From Ottelia alismoides (taxonomy: Eukaryota > Streptophyta > Magnoliopsida > Alismatales > Hydrocharitaceae): a stretch of DNA of 64,000 nt. Made by a program: the position numbers and the translations under genes. The notes beneath the pieces are model-generated. The model was not told where the DNA came from. It saw nothing but the letters and a program-made list of their open reading frames with translations, and made no database searches. Positions 21,969 to 33,069 of the stretch are shown here, in pieces; the stretch's first letter is position 1, and every line of letters begins with the position of its first letter. Location of the stretch: the NCBI GenBank assembly GCA_037367405.1, contig JAZKJV010004145.1, positions 248,001 to 312,000 of the forward strand, in the 5' to 3' direction.

Positions 21969-23401
21969 CGTGTATATATTACATATATACTTTACCCATA
22001 GCTCGTACTTTCGCCTATCTTCGCGTATTTTTTGTATATATTATGCAATAATTACTGGGTGGGTAAAAATTGATTTTTTTGTATAATTTTGTACTATATG
22101 TAAAATTCTTGTAAAACATACTTTTGTAAAATTTGTTATAAAATAGGATGTATACAAAAAAAACTTGTATACTATGTATATTATTACAAACTAAAAATTT
22201 TTGTAAAAATTGTTGTATAATAGAAAATAAAATGAAAATGTCGAAAATAAAGGCTTCTTATTTACTTTTGCATCCTTTCATTAAAAAAAAGTCTTGCATT
22301 TCAATCATAGCATGTCATCTGCACCTCTCATCTGCATATCTTGCATATGCAAGGTAAAGCTAGTGGGTTCTGAACCAAGTTATGAGTAGATATTGAGGAT
22401 GGACTTGATTTGACCTTAATCCACCTAATTTCAGAGGAACCTTATAGGAACTGGAGTTAAGATTTCTCTGGTCAAGTGACTTAATTCTTTGAGTCCGCAA
22501 GTCTATGTTCTCATGTCATCTTGATTAGTCTAAGTAGAATATCTCGTACACAGGCATGATTCTTTTAGACAATGACCTAACTTGGACAAGCACAATGCAC
22601 GTAGCTCTTCATTGATGAGGTGGTGAGGAGGTAGAATCCTTAGCTTGGAGTAGCACACGGGTGGAAACATCCGTCCTCCTCTAGGGAGGGTAGTGCATCT
22701 CAACCTAGTCTGGTGGTGTTGAAGTCTGAGGACAAGATGCTGTGGGTTGCAATAATGCTTCAAAAGAGGGATAGTCTACTGGCTCAAGAGGAAAAACTCC
22801 TGATGTATATGCTGCACCTTGTATATAGTTTCAAAGAAAAAAAAAGAGAAAAAAAGAAATGCAAGAACTCCAAAAAAAATAGACAGGTAAAAAAAATTGC
22901 CTGTCGGAGTATGTACATTAGCAAGAAGTCTGCAGCTGGATGACTTGGCTAAACTGGTCAGGCATCCCGGGATAGGTAGCTACACTGGCTACCGTCCATT
23001 CTTTCTCTACCCCCTCCTCTTGAGCTAGTCACACTTGAACTTAGAAGAGAATACCCCGCTCCTCGAGGAAAGAGCTGCTGGACCGGGTTATTTGAGTTAC
23101 CTTGTTAGAGGAGGCTGGTTCTGAGCCATTTCTGATGTGGAGAGTTACATTTCACTTACACAGTACAAGTAAGAATCATAGTCATCAGAAATTTGCGTTT
23201 GAGGATTTGTTCTGACCTGACTATTGAGGCGTCTTGAATAGAAGACTTGTGGAACTTGAAGTCTGTTAGGTCTTAAGTTCAGATCCCAATAAGGTTCCGC
23301 CACACAATTAATCCAAACGTCGAGTCAAGCCCCATTTTCAACTTTTGTTCATGACCTTGGTATGGAACCCAATCTCATTTCATTCTTGCATTTCATTTTA
23401 G

Positions 23402-23437
23402 TTGCTCGGGGACGAGCAAGGTTTAAGTATAGGGGGT
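23402..23437 (+). promoter_or_regulatory. Polypurine tract and adjacent hairpin of element B
   Basis: AAGTATAGGGGG (23,425-23,436) precedes the 3' LTR by one base and would prime plus-strand DNA synthesis. Just upstream, TTGCTCGGGGACGAGCAA (23,402-23,419) forms a 7-bp stem with a GGGA loop. Element D has the same arrangement with one paired change. Confidence 0.85.
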
Positions 23438-24299
23438 TGATGAATATGTGATTCATCACTCTAAAAGTTGAAAATAGAGCTTTGTTCCCGAGTAATTAGA
23501 GGCATATTTCTACTTATATTGCATAATTAGCATTCATGCATGCATTAATAACATCTGCATTTTAGCATTCATATTTGCATAAAATAAGAAGCCAAATTCA
23601 CTTGTAAATATTCACCTGTATATTAGCTAAAAATACCTTATTTGTATATATTTTATACTAACTCCGAATCTAATAAAATCAACTCTATTGTGTATATATG
23701 ACTAACACTAATTAAAGAAAAATATCAAAAAAATACTAACTTGTAAAATTGACCAATAAACCCGCAATCCAAGTTTGAAACTAGGAGTCTTAAAATACGC
23801 GTATCTCTCTCATATGACCTCCTAATTAGGTCTATTCACATTTAAAGTAATATACATTCAAAGATCTTCGAAACAAGACCAATTTCATTAAAATCAGAGC
23901 TCGTATGCAAAATTTGGGTTTGGGCCCCTTTTGTACAATGTACATAATGACTATTTTACCCCTATATTTTCTCATTTTATTTTCTTCATTATTAAAAATC
24001 CAAAAAAATTATATTAAATTGTAAATATTCTCCTCATATTTTCCCTATTTTTATTTTGATTGTTCTCTTATTGAAAAAGGATAAAAAAATTACAAAAGAT
24101 AAAATGCAGTATTTTATATCTATAAGGTACCACCCAAAAACACATTTTTGTACAGATAATCTCGTTTGATTTTCGGCCCTTCACAAAAGTTGTAGATCTT
24201 GTCGAGTCGAGAAACACTCGTGTTGACTACATTTGTATCTAACCTCTTTTATTATTTCTTTTTATTTTTCTTTTCATTTAGTTGCGGATTTTTCTCGGA

Positions 24300-24336
24300 G
24301 CGACACATGGCAACTCCTGAAGCCGCCATGTGTCGC
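24300..24336. promoter_or_regulatory. U3 hairpin in element B LTR
   Basis: GCGACACATGGC (24,300-24,311) pairs perfectly with GCCATGTGTCGC (24,325-24,336) around a 13-base loop. A hairpin of the same shape occurs at the same relative place in solo LTR S2 (58,867-58,907), with paired substitutions. Confidence 0.7.
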
Positions 24337-24530
24337 CTCCTCATTCACCCACTTAAACCATTTCTCTCCTTTCTTCTGGAATGTTGGCTGAGGTGGTTCT
24401 CCATCAACGGCTGATAGCCATTCCTCTCTCACTCTCCCTTGACTTAAGGGAGAAGCCACCCTTCGACACCTCCAACTTCACCCCATCTCCTCCACCTCCT
24501 CCATCTCTTCTCCAACCTCCTCCTCCTCTT

Positions 24531-24537
24531 TATAATC
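24531..24537 (+). promoter_or_regulatory. Putative TATA box of element B 3' LTR
   Basis: TATAATC follows a long CT-rich run, about 195 bases after the U3 hairpin. The position matches the TATA boxes proposed for A and S2; the motif itself is weak. Confidence 0.35.
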
Positions 24538-26630
24538 TCCTCCACTCCTTCATTCATCCCCATCTGCCATTTGTGAGTACGGAGTCCCAGCTCCAAGTGT
24601 TCCTCATGTGACAGCTGAAGAGCATTTCCTTGAGCAAAGACGACTATCCTGCCGGCGTGATCCACGGAGAAACCTCCGTGCTGCAGCTTCCCCTCTCAGA
24701 GCTGCTCGAGCCTCGTAACGCATCGCCAGACATCACTCGAGGTGACGACCTGGGAGCCAACCACAAGCTCTCACTTCTCTGGCAAAACCACTCCTCGCAG
24801 GTAATCCCTCTCCCTCTATCTTCTTCTTCCTCTCTTCTTCTTCCTCTTCTACACCCCCTCTCTCTCCTAGATTCATCGCCTTCCTCCAACGGAATCACCA
24901 AACCGTTTGCACTTTCACAAATAAATCATACGTTGCGAACGCAACGGTGATTTTTCTTTAATTTTTTGGAGAACTTTTATCAATCAATTAATCAAACATT
25001 TATGGCCCGCTAAACAAATGCATGTGAAAAAGGGGATTTTGTGAAATCCCCTATGCTCTCCCCCAACTTCTCTTCTGCTTCCTCCACCACTTACACGCAA
25101 CCTACTCCTCGGACGTTGCTCAATCTCCTCTACCCCGACGACCCTTGGCCGTATGTCAGCCGTCCCCTCGCCGCCAACGATGCCGGCCACCCAAGCAACC
25201 AGCGTCACCCTCCATCCACACACATGCTCCTCCTCCTCACCCGCAGCAACTCACAACTCCACCATTGGCCGTGACCGGCGACCAGCTCCTCAACGCGCGT
25301 CGCCCCTTGCGCGCACAACCACCTCCACCTCACCAACACGCGCCCAGCTCCAGCCCACACCCGCCCTTCGCGTGCGCACGTCCCCGCGCGCTGTCCTTCC
25401 TCCTCCACGCGCAGCCGCGCGACGGCGCACGCTCTGCCCGACCTCCATTAGCCTTGGAGTCCTTGCGCGCACAACCGCCCCACCAACGGCAGCAGCGACC
25501 ACCTCCACCTCCAAGCCCCATCGGCCACCTTGAAGACCTCCCCTGTTCAAGCCAACAAAACAGGGGAGTTCTATCGGATAATAAGACAAAAGGAAATTTG
25601 CAAAGGGGACACTTGCATCCTTTTGCAAGTTTTTTAAAAAAGTTGAAGTTTTCAATTATTACATGTAAGTCCCTGTTCTTCATTTGAGTTCATATTTCTT
25701 TTTCTGTATTGCATTTATATCCCTGTCTTTGCACGTATATTTAGACATTCATTTAACATCATTTTTAAATTTGGAAAATTGCATTGTATAGCCTATATTG
25801 TCCTCTTCATTACGTGATGCTTGGAATATTTTTGTAATATCAGTGGATTTTTGTATCAATTAACTGGTTCAATTTTGCTATATTTTGCCCATTTATGCTT
25901 GTTAATTGATAGTGCTTTCTCTGTGACTTCAAAAATTCTCCAAAAGTCACAGTAGATATAGGATAAGAAGCTTTACTTTGCATAAAAATTTCATCTCATT
26001 TGCACGTATAGTTTGTCTTAGAAAAATCATTTAGTGAAAATTTTAATCGATTTTTAATTAATCACCGTGAAGTGTTTTAATGAAATTCAAGTTGATTTGG
26101 ATAGCTCTTAATTAGACCTATTTGGATTAATTTTGTTTCTGAGAAATATCAACTTTTGTTAATTATTAAAATTGGTTTTGTTATTTTCACGAAAGTCTGC
26201 ATTTTTATTATCCATGCATCAGAAAATTCTAAAAAAATTAGGGTAGCTTAATTTCATCATATTTCATCATCTGGCCAAGTTTCATAATTTTTGGAATTAA
26301 TTTGACCGTCTTTCTGATTTAACTTGTAATTTGGCCTGATTTGCATTTGTCTTGCATAAAAAACCGAAGAAGACCAAAAATATCTCCTCTGAAAATCAAA
26401 CCTTGGGAATTTGCTTCGAATCTACCTAAGGAGACAACTGCCTCCCTGAGTTCGACCTTGGACTTCCAACCAAGTAAAAAAATTGCCGCTCGAAATTAAT
26501 TTAATTAATTGAAAGTGGTTTTTGGTCTGCTCTCATTATCCGACTGCAACGAACAATATCAATTAATTTGAACATTAATTTGCTCGAATTAACAAGGGTA
26601 GTGGGACGCGTTATCACCTGTTCTCTACCC

Positions 26631-26915
26631 TATGTATAGGGGGAGTGATGTTGTTCATTTCATTTTATTTTTTGTGTATTTTCCGTTGAGCCCATACATT
26701 CTCCTCATCAGTTATCCCTTTTTGCACAATCTACTTTAGTTAGGATTACTTGATCCTAAGTATAGGGGGGATCACCAACTTATCTTCTTTTGATATTTTG
26801 TTTGAGTCATTGTGGCATAGGAGTCTTTTCACTTTTCTATACTTAGCACGTGTTATGTCTTCCTTTGCCGCTCTCTGATCACTATGAGGACATAGTTCGA
26901 GCTAAGTATAGGGGG
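26631..26915 (+). repeat. Polypurine-tract-like modules with hairpins (element D)
   Basis: TATGTATAGGGGG at 26,631, AAGTATAGGGGGG at 26,758-26,770 and AAGTATAGGGGG at 26,904-26,915. The second follows the inverted pair TTAGGATTACTTGATCCTAA (26,740-26,759). The third follows a longer pair, ACTTAGC...GCTAAGT with TATGTC...GACATA inside. The order and spacing parallel the modules of B at 21,633, 21,842 and 21,956. Confidence 0.82.
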
Positions 26916-28126
26916 TTGTCGTATATATTGTATATATACTTTAGACACAGCTCATACTTTGAAGATAATTATTTTGGGGATATGTGTATATAATTTCTTA
27001 AAATCCACATGTGTAAAAAAACCTAAAAAAATAAACAAAAATCACAAATAAAACAAAAAAACTTTATACTTGTACATATTTTCTAACCCTTTTCCCTTAA
27101 AAAAATCTCTAAAAATTACAAAACCAAATGTTTATAAAAATTTGCATAATTTAAAAAAACTTTCTTTTCACATTTACATTTTTCTTCAAAAATTCACAAA
27201 AAGTTCAAAATTAGAAAATTGTTTCAAAAAAAATGTTCTTTTCACATCTGCATCATTCTAAAAAATGCTTTCTTTACATTGTACATATTTTCTTGCATTT
27301 GCATGTGCATTGTTCTGGATAGTATTGACATTTAAACTAAATCTAGAATATAATTGAAGAATGGAGCTTAGTTGGACCTTAATCCACTTAATTTCAGAGG
27401 AACCTTATAAGAAATGGTTAGTACTTTTCATGTGCTAATGACTTAATTCTTTGAGTCCATAAGACTATGTTCCCATGTCATCTTGAGTAGTCTGAGTAGA
27501 ATATTTAACAACACATACATGATTCTTTCAGACCATGGCGAATCTTTGACAAGTACTCTACACGTAGCTCTTCATGGATGATGTAGTGAGGAGGCAGATT
27601 CTTTTGGCTTGGGGTAACATATGAGGATAATACATCTAGGAAGAACCTCTCGTCTTCCTCTAGGGAGGGAAGTGCGTTTCAACCTGGTCTAGCGATGTTG
27701 AGGTCTAAAGATAGGATGTTGTGAGATTGCAATAATACTTTAAAAGAGGGATAGTTTACTGGCTCAAGAGGAAAACCTCCTTATGTACATGCTGCACCTT
27801 GTATATACTTTCAAAAAAAAGGATGAAAAATGCAGAATCTCCAAAAGTGGACATGCCTGATTGAAAAGTAAAATGCCTACCGGAGTGTATATACAAGGAC
27901 AAAAAAATAAATAATAGAGCTTCAAAGTCAATTTTTTGTAAGCTTGCATCGGATGACTTGGCTACAGTGGTCATGCATGCAGGGATAGGTAGCTACAGTG
28001 GTTACCGTCCATTCTTTTCTCCACCCCCTCTTATTGAGTTGGTTGTACTTGTACTTGGAACTTAGAAGGGAATATCCCCGCTCCTCGATGAAAGAGTTGC
28101 AAGATCGGGGAACTAGAGTTACCTTG

Positions 28127-28389
28127 CCTCAAAAGTACATATCTTAAGACTAATCCACTATGTGTGTGCACGTAGTTGGAGCAGGGTGCACATGGTGTGC
28201 GGGGGAAAAGCCAGGTGCATATATGGATTTCGTTTCATTTTCAGCTCCTATATCGCATCCATCATTGGGACTGGATTTGGTTCCTGTTTCCAATCAAAAA
28301 TATTATTAATGGGACTGTTAATTTACAGTGGATTAAAGGACCTGAGTGGCTTGAATTATTTATGTATGTAATTTTTACTTAGTGGCTCA

Positions 28390-28425
<36 letters not shown>

Positions 28426-29085
28426 GTTATGAAAAGAGTGAACAACCGTGAGAATACGGGCATTCGACTTAAGTTGGCTAAGTGCTTAGGTGATCTCATA
28501 TGAGTCATTTCAAGTATTATGATTATTGATAAAGAGAAATAAACCTCCAAGGAGAAGCATGCCTCCTTGGAAACTCGAATAGAGTTTTGGACAACCGCAA
28601 ATAACCCGGTCGAGAGATTAATGCTGCTTTAGCTCACTATGTGCTTTGTGCACTGCTTAATGCTTCTTTTGGCGTCTTAGTGATTTTTCCGCCACGACGT
28701 CGAGTGGGTTTGCGCCTTGTGCTTTGTGCTGCGTTGTTGCTCTGTGTGTTCTCTGCCTGGCGACGAGGCCTACGGGCTCTATGTGATCTTCTTGAGATGT
28801 GTATTACTAACAGGGGGTGTGAGTTGTGACCCTAAGCAGCATTAAACTTCAGTCCAAGCTCATCTTTCCTTACAGACGTGACATCTAAGTACTTATATGT
28901 GTTGGCCGCATTTATAAGTACCCGGATGCACTTTTGTGAGGAAAGAGAGCGAGACTTATTAAATAAAAAGCCGTAAAACTATTTAATTAGTAACGATTGC
29001 CTAGGATTAAATGTATTGAATCAAATCCTACCCTTTTGTCGTGAACCTGATTGATAGAATGTGGACTTAAATTATTTTTCTAACA
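28127..29085. repeat. Unidentified insertion in element D
   Basis: Relative to element B, which reads from GAGTTACCTTG directly into the next conserved block, element D carries about 0.96 kb of extra sequence here. Within it, 28,425-29,085 begins TGTTATGAAAAGAGTG and ends TTTTTCTAACA, the TGTTA...TAACA form of a small LTR of about 661 bp, and it has a GC-richer middle. No target duplication or second copy is seen. Frames of 60 to 70 codons inside it show no domain. It may be a solo LTR of an unknown family plus extra DNA. Confidence 0.5.
28393..28423. repeat. (AT)n microsatellite
   Basis: About 15 uninterrupted AT dinucleotides lie directly before the TGTTATG start of the possible small LTR. 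The run may mark the insertion point. Confidence 0.95.
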
Positions 29086-29416
29086 GGGTCCTACTCTAGT
29101 TCTTTGCAACTTTTGAGATGGGGAGATACATCTCTCACTTTCACCGTACAAGTAAAGATTCATAGTCACAAGAATTTGTGTATGTAGAATAGTTCTGAAC
29201 TGACTGTTGAGGTTACCTGAATAGGAGTCTTGTGGAATTTAGAGTCTGTTAGGTTTTAAATCCATTTCCCAATAAAATTAGGCGACACTAATAATACAAA
29301 GGTCTGATAGAGCTTAAACTACAATTGTATGAAGATAACTTTAATACTCAATATTGTCCTAACTTCTTTATTTTTCCTTTCTTTTTTCTTCTATACACTT
29401 ATTCTTTCAAATAAGT

Positions 29417-29454
29417 GTTTGCTAAGGGACTAGCAAAGGTAAAGCGTAGGGGGA
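29417..29454 (+). promoter_or_regulatory. Polypurine tract and adjacent hairpin of element D
   Basis: AAAGCGTAGGGGGA (29,441-29,454) borders the 3' LTR. The upstream hairpin TTTGCTAAGGGACTAGCAAA corresponds to the one in B, with a C-G pair changed to A-T. The tract is changed relative to the AAGTATAGGGGG consensus. Confidence 0.8.
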
Positions 29455-32400
29455 TGATGAATATGTGATTCATCATCTTTATTCATTTATTTTAGCTTAA
29501 AATCCCTTATAAACACTTGTATATTATAGTAACTCCATGTTCTTACTAATTTACATCTATGTGTAAATATTGTATACTAATTTACATCTATGTGTAAATA
29601 TTGTATATTTGTATATTATTTTAACCTATAAATAAATAAAGAAAGAAAGGAAAAATAAAGAAAAGAAAATAAGACTGTATATATGTAATAGATACAGGAT
29701 AACCCGAATCGCGAGAGAAGGTCAAGACTTAATCTGATCGACCATGAATAAAGTAGGGGGAGATAGGGTCCTTAATGAAAAAAATCCAAAAAATGTGTGT
29801 TGTAAATACTTCTCACTTATTTTGTATATCTGTATAAAACTAACACTATTTTATTTGTACAAAAAATGACCTTAAATAAGATAATTTTCAAAACAAAAGT
29901 TGTAAACAATAATGTTTGTTAAATAATAAAAATAATTGCATAATGAAATCATGTATATAATAAAAGTAACCACATTCGGAAAAATCCATTAAGTGATAAT
30001 TGAAAGATCAATTCTGGCTCCATATGAACTCAAATTGAATCAAACTCACTTCCATTGTACTAAATTAAATTATAATTTTTGAAGTTACGATTGAAAAGCC
30101 AGTTTTCTACGGTGGTTTACATAATTTTACCATTTATTCGTACATATTGTATTTGTAAATATTTGTAAATATTTTACTAATTATTTAAAATAAAAATAAA
30201 AATAAAAATAAAAATAAAATAAAATATTTAAAACAAAAAACTAATTTCCTTATTTAACATGTAAATAATGTACTATATCTATAAAATTAATTTTCTTGAA
30301 TAACTGTCATAAAAAATAAAAAAAAGTAATATTTATTTTTCAAATTAATAAAGTGACGAAAATACAAAAAAATTAGTTGATTTTTGTAAATATTTTAAAA
30401 CACTAATTGCTTTTATCTTTATCTCATTTCAAATTTCTTTTCTCTTATCTCTTATCTTTGTTTAAAATTTTAAAAATTCAAATTCCATTCTTTTATCTAT
30501 TAATATGGCTCCTGATCCCACTTTTCAACTGGATCAATCTTTAGTGAGAGGAGGTCGATCTCCGAGAATCTTCTTGTCGCAGAAGGGTGGCTAGCCTCTG
30601 AGCCATCCGGTGACAGTGAATTGGCCTTCGTCGAGGTGATCACGGTATTTTTCTGCTCCTAATGTGAGATCTATCATTTTCTTCTTATTTTTAACCTAGG
30701 TTAATCGTAGTTTCATTTTTCGCATCTTTATTTCATTGTCTTTTTCTTATAATCCATTATGACTTCATCCGCCACCGACTCGATTTTTCATTTCACATCT
30801 CGATCTATTCACATTCTTTTCAACCTCACACGATCTCTCACCTTTGACCACACACGGTGGTTGGAGATCCAATTCCATCTGCCGTTCCCCTCGGAGCTGC
30901 ACTCATTCACGCCTTCCGTTTTGATTTTGGGATTGAGTCATCATGCTCGCGATCTAATTTGTATATAAATGAAAAAAATAAAAAAACCATATATATATAT
31001 ATTATTTTTCTCTAAAATTTGTTTTGCTAGATAAAAAATAACAAAAAATAGAAAATAAAAAATTTCAAAGAAATATATTTACATTTCTATCTTTAGAAAA
31101 ATAAAAAAATAAAAAGCTATTTATTCTTTCTCTATCTTATTTTTTCAAAAATAAAAAATTAAAAAATAAGAGGTAGCCTTCGCAGCTGTCGCTCCTCTGC
31201 CTTGGCCCCCAGCCCTCGGCCTGCTGCAACCACCCCGCCTTCTGTTGTAGACCTGTCGTGCACTCGGAGCACCACAATCCAATGCCGCCACCGCTATCCA
31301 TAGCCTGCCGCCCAAATCCATCAGCTAACTGCGACGCCCTCGCCGCCGCCATTGTAGACACACACCAGCGGCAGCCTCCTGTGGCCTCTCATCGACAACA
31401 GAAGCCACCACCGCCGGCCACCTTCACCACGTCGCTCGTGCGGTACAACTGTACGAGCCGCCGTGCCTTTACCTTACATCCCTTCCGCGGACTGGAAGCT
31501 TCTCTCCACCTTCGAGAAGCTCTCCTAGCTCCACCCTTCCATCCATATCTCCAACCACACCGTCGCATTCCCCAATCTCAAGGAACTGCCATCCCGCCAC
31601 CCTTCCACATCTTCTAGCCAATGCCACCCGCGCAAGCGCGCGACCTCGCCATTGATGCCAAGCACACCACCCTTGAACCTCAAACGTTGTTCCCCACCTG
31701 TCGACACTCCTTTGCTAGAGGATAAGAGGGCGGTGACTCTGCCCCATCGACGCCAAGCACGATGAAGGGGGCGACTCCCCCCCTTTTGATCTCTTTGGGG
31801 TGAACAGGAACACAACTCTACTTGTAATCCTAATTTCGGTAAATATCATCAAGATCCTCAGATATTTCAGACGTTACACAGGAGGAGCCCAATTTTTTGG
31901 GAAATTTACATCGTCCCTTGATGAGATTTCACAATTGCAAAGACACCCTTATCAAACAAACAACACATGTTATGCACACCTTCACTGGGTAAATTACACT
32001 TTCCATCCGCTTTTTTATTCTTTATTAATTTTGATTGTAAAATTTTGAGTAGTTACAAATCAGCCCTATCTTCCAGACTTCGAGTTGCATGATTGTTTGA
32101 TTGAAATAAATAATTTTGTTGGTCAATAAATTTTTCAAAAATCATGCTAGGCTCCTGATATGTATCGTTCTAGGATACTTTTTTCATTACATTTTATCAT
32201 CATTTAATATTATTAAAAAATAAAAAAGTGTCATTTTCTCTTCCTAAAATTCAAAAAATTAATAAACATCTGAATATTATTCCAAAAATTCCAAAAAAAT
32301 AGATTAGTTTTGTTTTATTTTTTTAATTCCTTTCCAATTTTTATGCATTAATTTTTTTCAAAACCTAAAAAAATTAAAAAAATATTAAAAATCTTATAAA

Positions 32401-33069
32401 AATCATAAAAAATATAGAAATATCCAAAAATAGTGACTTGAATTCCTGTGTGTAGATATTTGTCTATATTTTAGCATAAAAATAGTCTTTAAAATAATTT
32501 TGAGTTGCAAATAACTCCAAGCTGTGCATTGTTTATAATTCTTACCACTGTTTGATTTTTAGAAAAATGCAAAAACATCTGAAAGTTTACAAAAATTCCA
32601 AAAAACATTTCAAAATCTTTCAAACTCAAAAATATTTTCTCCGGATTTTTCTGAGCATTTTTTGATCTAATTGAAAATACAAAAAAAGTGTGATATGCAT
32701 ATTTCTTACCTTGTGCATATTGTTCTTTATTTGAAATTTAAAAAATTACAAAACTAAAATCATTAAAAATTTGGAAAAAAAGTAGAAATAAAAAATAAAA
32801 AAAGTAAACGATAAAAAATCTCCAAAACCGAGGATAGTTTGCCTTTGAGATTCCTATTTTTTTCTTAATTGATTTTTCTCTGATTATTTGAATAGCACCT
32901 CAGAATTTGTAGCCTCCCTGAGTTTGATCCTGTCAGCTATACATATAAATAAGTAGCACAAATTTCTCTTGCTTCATTATTGTCTTGTAGTTAATTTTGC
33001 AGCTTGAGAAGAAAAAGAATTGTTTGTTTGATCTGGGGATTTTGGGGATAACAGTGACTCCATATATCA
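29455..33069 (+). repeat. Element D 3' LTR, complete
   Basis: The LTR starts TGATGAATATGTGATTCATC and ends GACTCCATATATCA, about 3.6 kb. The order is AT-rich U3 (to 30,500), a first GC-rich block (30,530-30,960), an AT spacer, a second GC-rich block (31,175-31,800) matching 4,245-4,724, and AT-rich U5. The CCTCCCTGAGTTTGATCCTG block near the end resembles the end of the B LTR. No supported gene lies inside. Confidence 0.85.

Larger units (their letters stand above)
21477..23437 (+). other. Element B 3' non-coding region
   Basis: About 1.96 kb between integrase and the 3' LTR. There is no env-like frame. It contains four polypurine-tract-like modules before the real tract, a conserved hairpin beside that tract, and a block from about 22,400 to 23,400 that is colinear with 27,370-29,400 in element D, for example AATTTCAGAGGAACCTTATA in both. 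Short frames such as the one at 22,148 are not supported. Confidence 0.8.
12961..26616 (+). mobile_element. Gypsy (Athila-like) element B, nearly full length
   Basis: This is the best preserved element. In order it has a 5' LTR reduced to its last 755 bases, primer-binding site, leader, gag, protease, RT, RNase H, integrase, a 1.96-kb 3' non-coding region, polypurine tract and a complete 3' LTR (23,438-26,616). Gag-pol reads mostly in one frame with several stops and at least three frameshifts. No extra env-like frame or second RNase H is seen after integrase. It sits in element D, but one deletion appears to have removed the end of D's RNase H, its integrase and the first 2.4 kb of B's 5' LTR, so no target duplication survives. 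The shared part of the LTRs differs by a few percent by eye, an old insertion. Confidence 0.9.
23438..26616 (+). repeat. Element B 3' LTR, complete
   Basis: The LTR begins TGATGAATATGTGATTCATC and ends GGGACGCGTTATCA, length 3,179 bp. It has AT-rich U3, a hairpin at 24,300-24,336, a CT-rich promoter with TATAATC at 24,531, a GC-rich region to about 25,550 and AT-rich U5. Overlapping frames of up to 180 codons at 25,145-25,687 lie in the GC-rich part on both strands, lack any domain, and are taken as chance frames. The next bases (CCTGT) belong to element D. Confidence 0.9.
26617..29454 (+). other. Element D 3' non-coding region
   Basis: This is colinear with the 3' region of B and contains three polypurine-tract-like modules (26,631-26,645, 26,758-26,770 and 26,904-26,915), the block with AATTTCAGAGGAACCTTATA (about 27,392-27,411), and the block with TCCTCTAGGGAGGGAAGTGC (near 27,656). 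An insertion of about 0.96 kb relative to B lies at 28,127-29,085. No gene is supported here. Confidence 0.8.
4070..33069 (+). mobile_element. Gypsy (Athila-like) element D, deleted and interrupted by A and B
   Basis: D consists of an internal piece of its 5' LTR (4,070-4,724), an RT fragment (4,722-5,279), an RNase H fragment (12,547-12,960), the 3' non-coding region (26,617-29,454) and a full-length 3' LTR (29,455-33,069). Elements A and B sit inside it. Gag, protease, the start of RT, the end of RNase H and the integrase are absent. The 3' non-coding region is colinear with that of B, showing that the two belong to related families. No target duplication can be paired because the left end is lost; the five bases after the 3' LTR are TTTAA. 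Confidence 0.75.

Noticed and set aside
22148..22357. 69-codon frame in the 3' region of B as a possible env-like gene
   Set aside because: It is too short, AT-driven and not shared with element D.
25145..25687. 180-codon frame and overlapping frames on both strands in the GC-rich part of the element B LTR
   Set aside because: The composition is proline/histidine/arginine-rich as expected from CT-rich DNA, several frames are open at once on both strands, and there is no domain. It is LTR promoter sequence.
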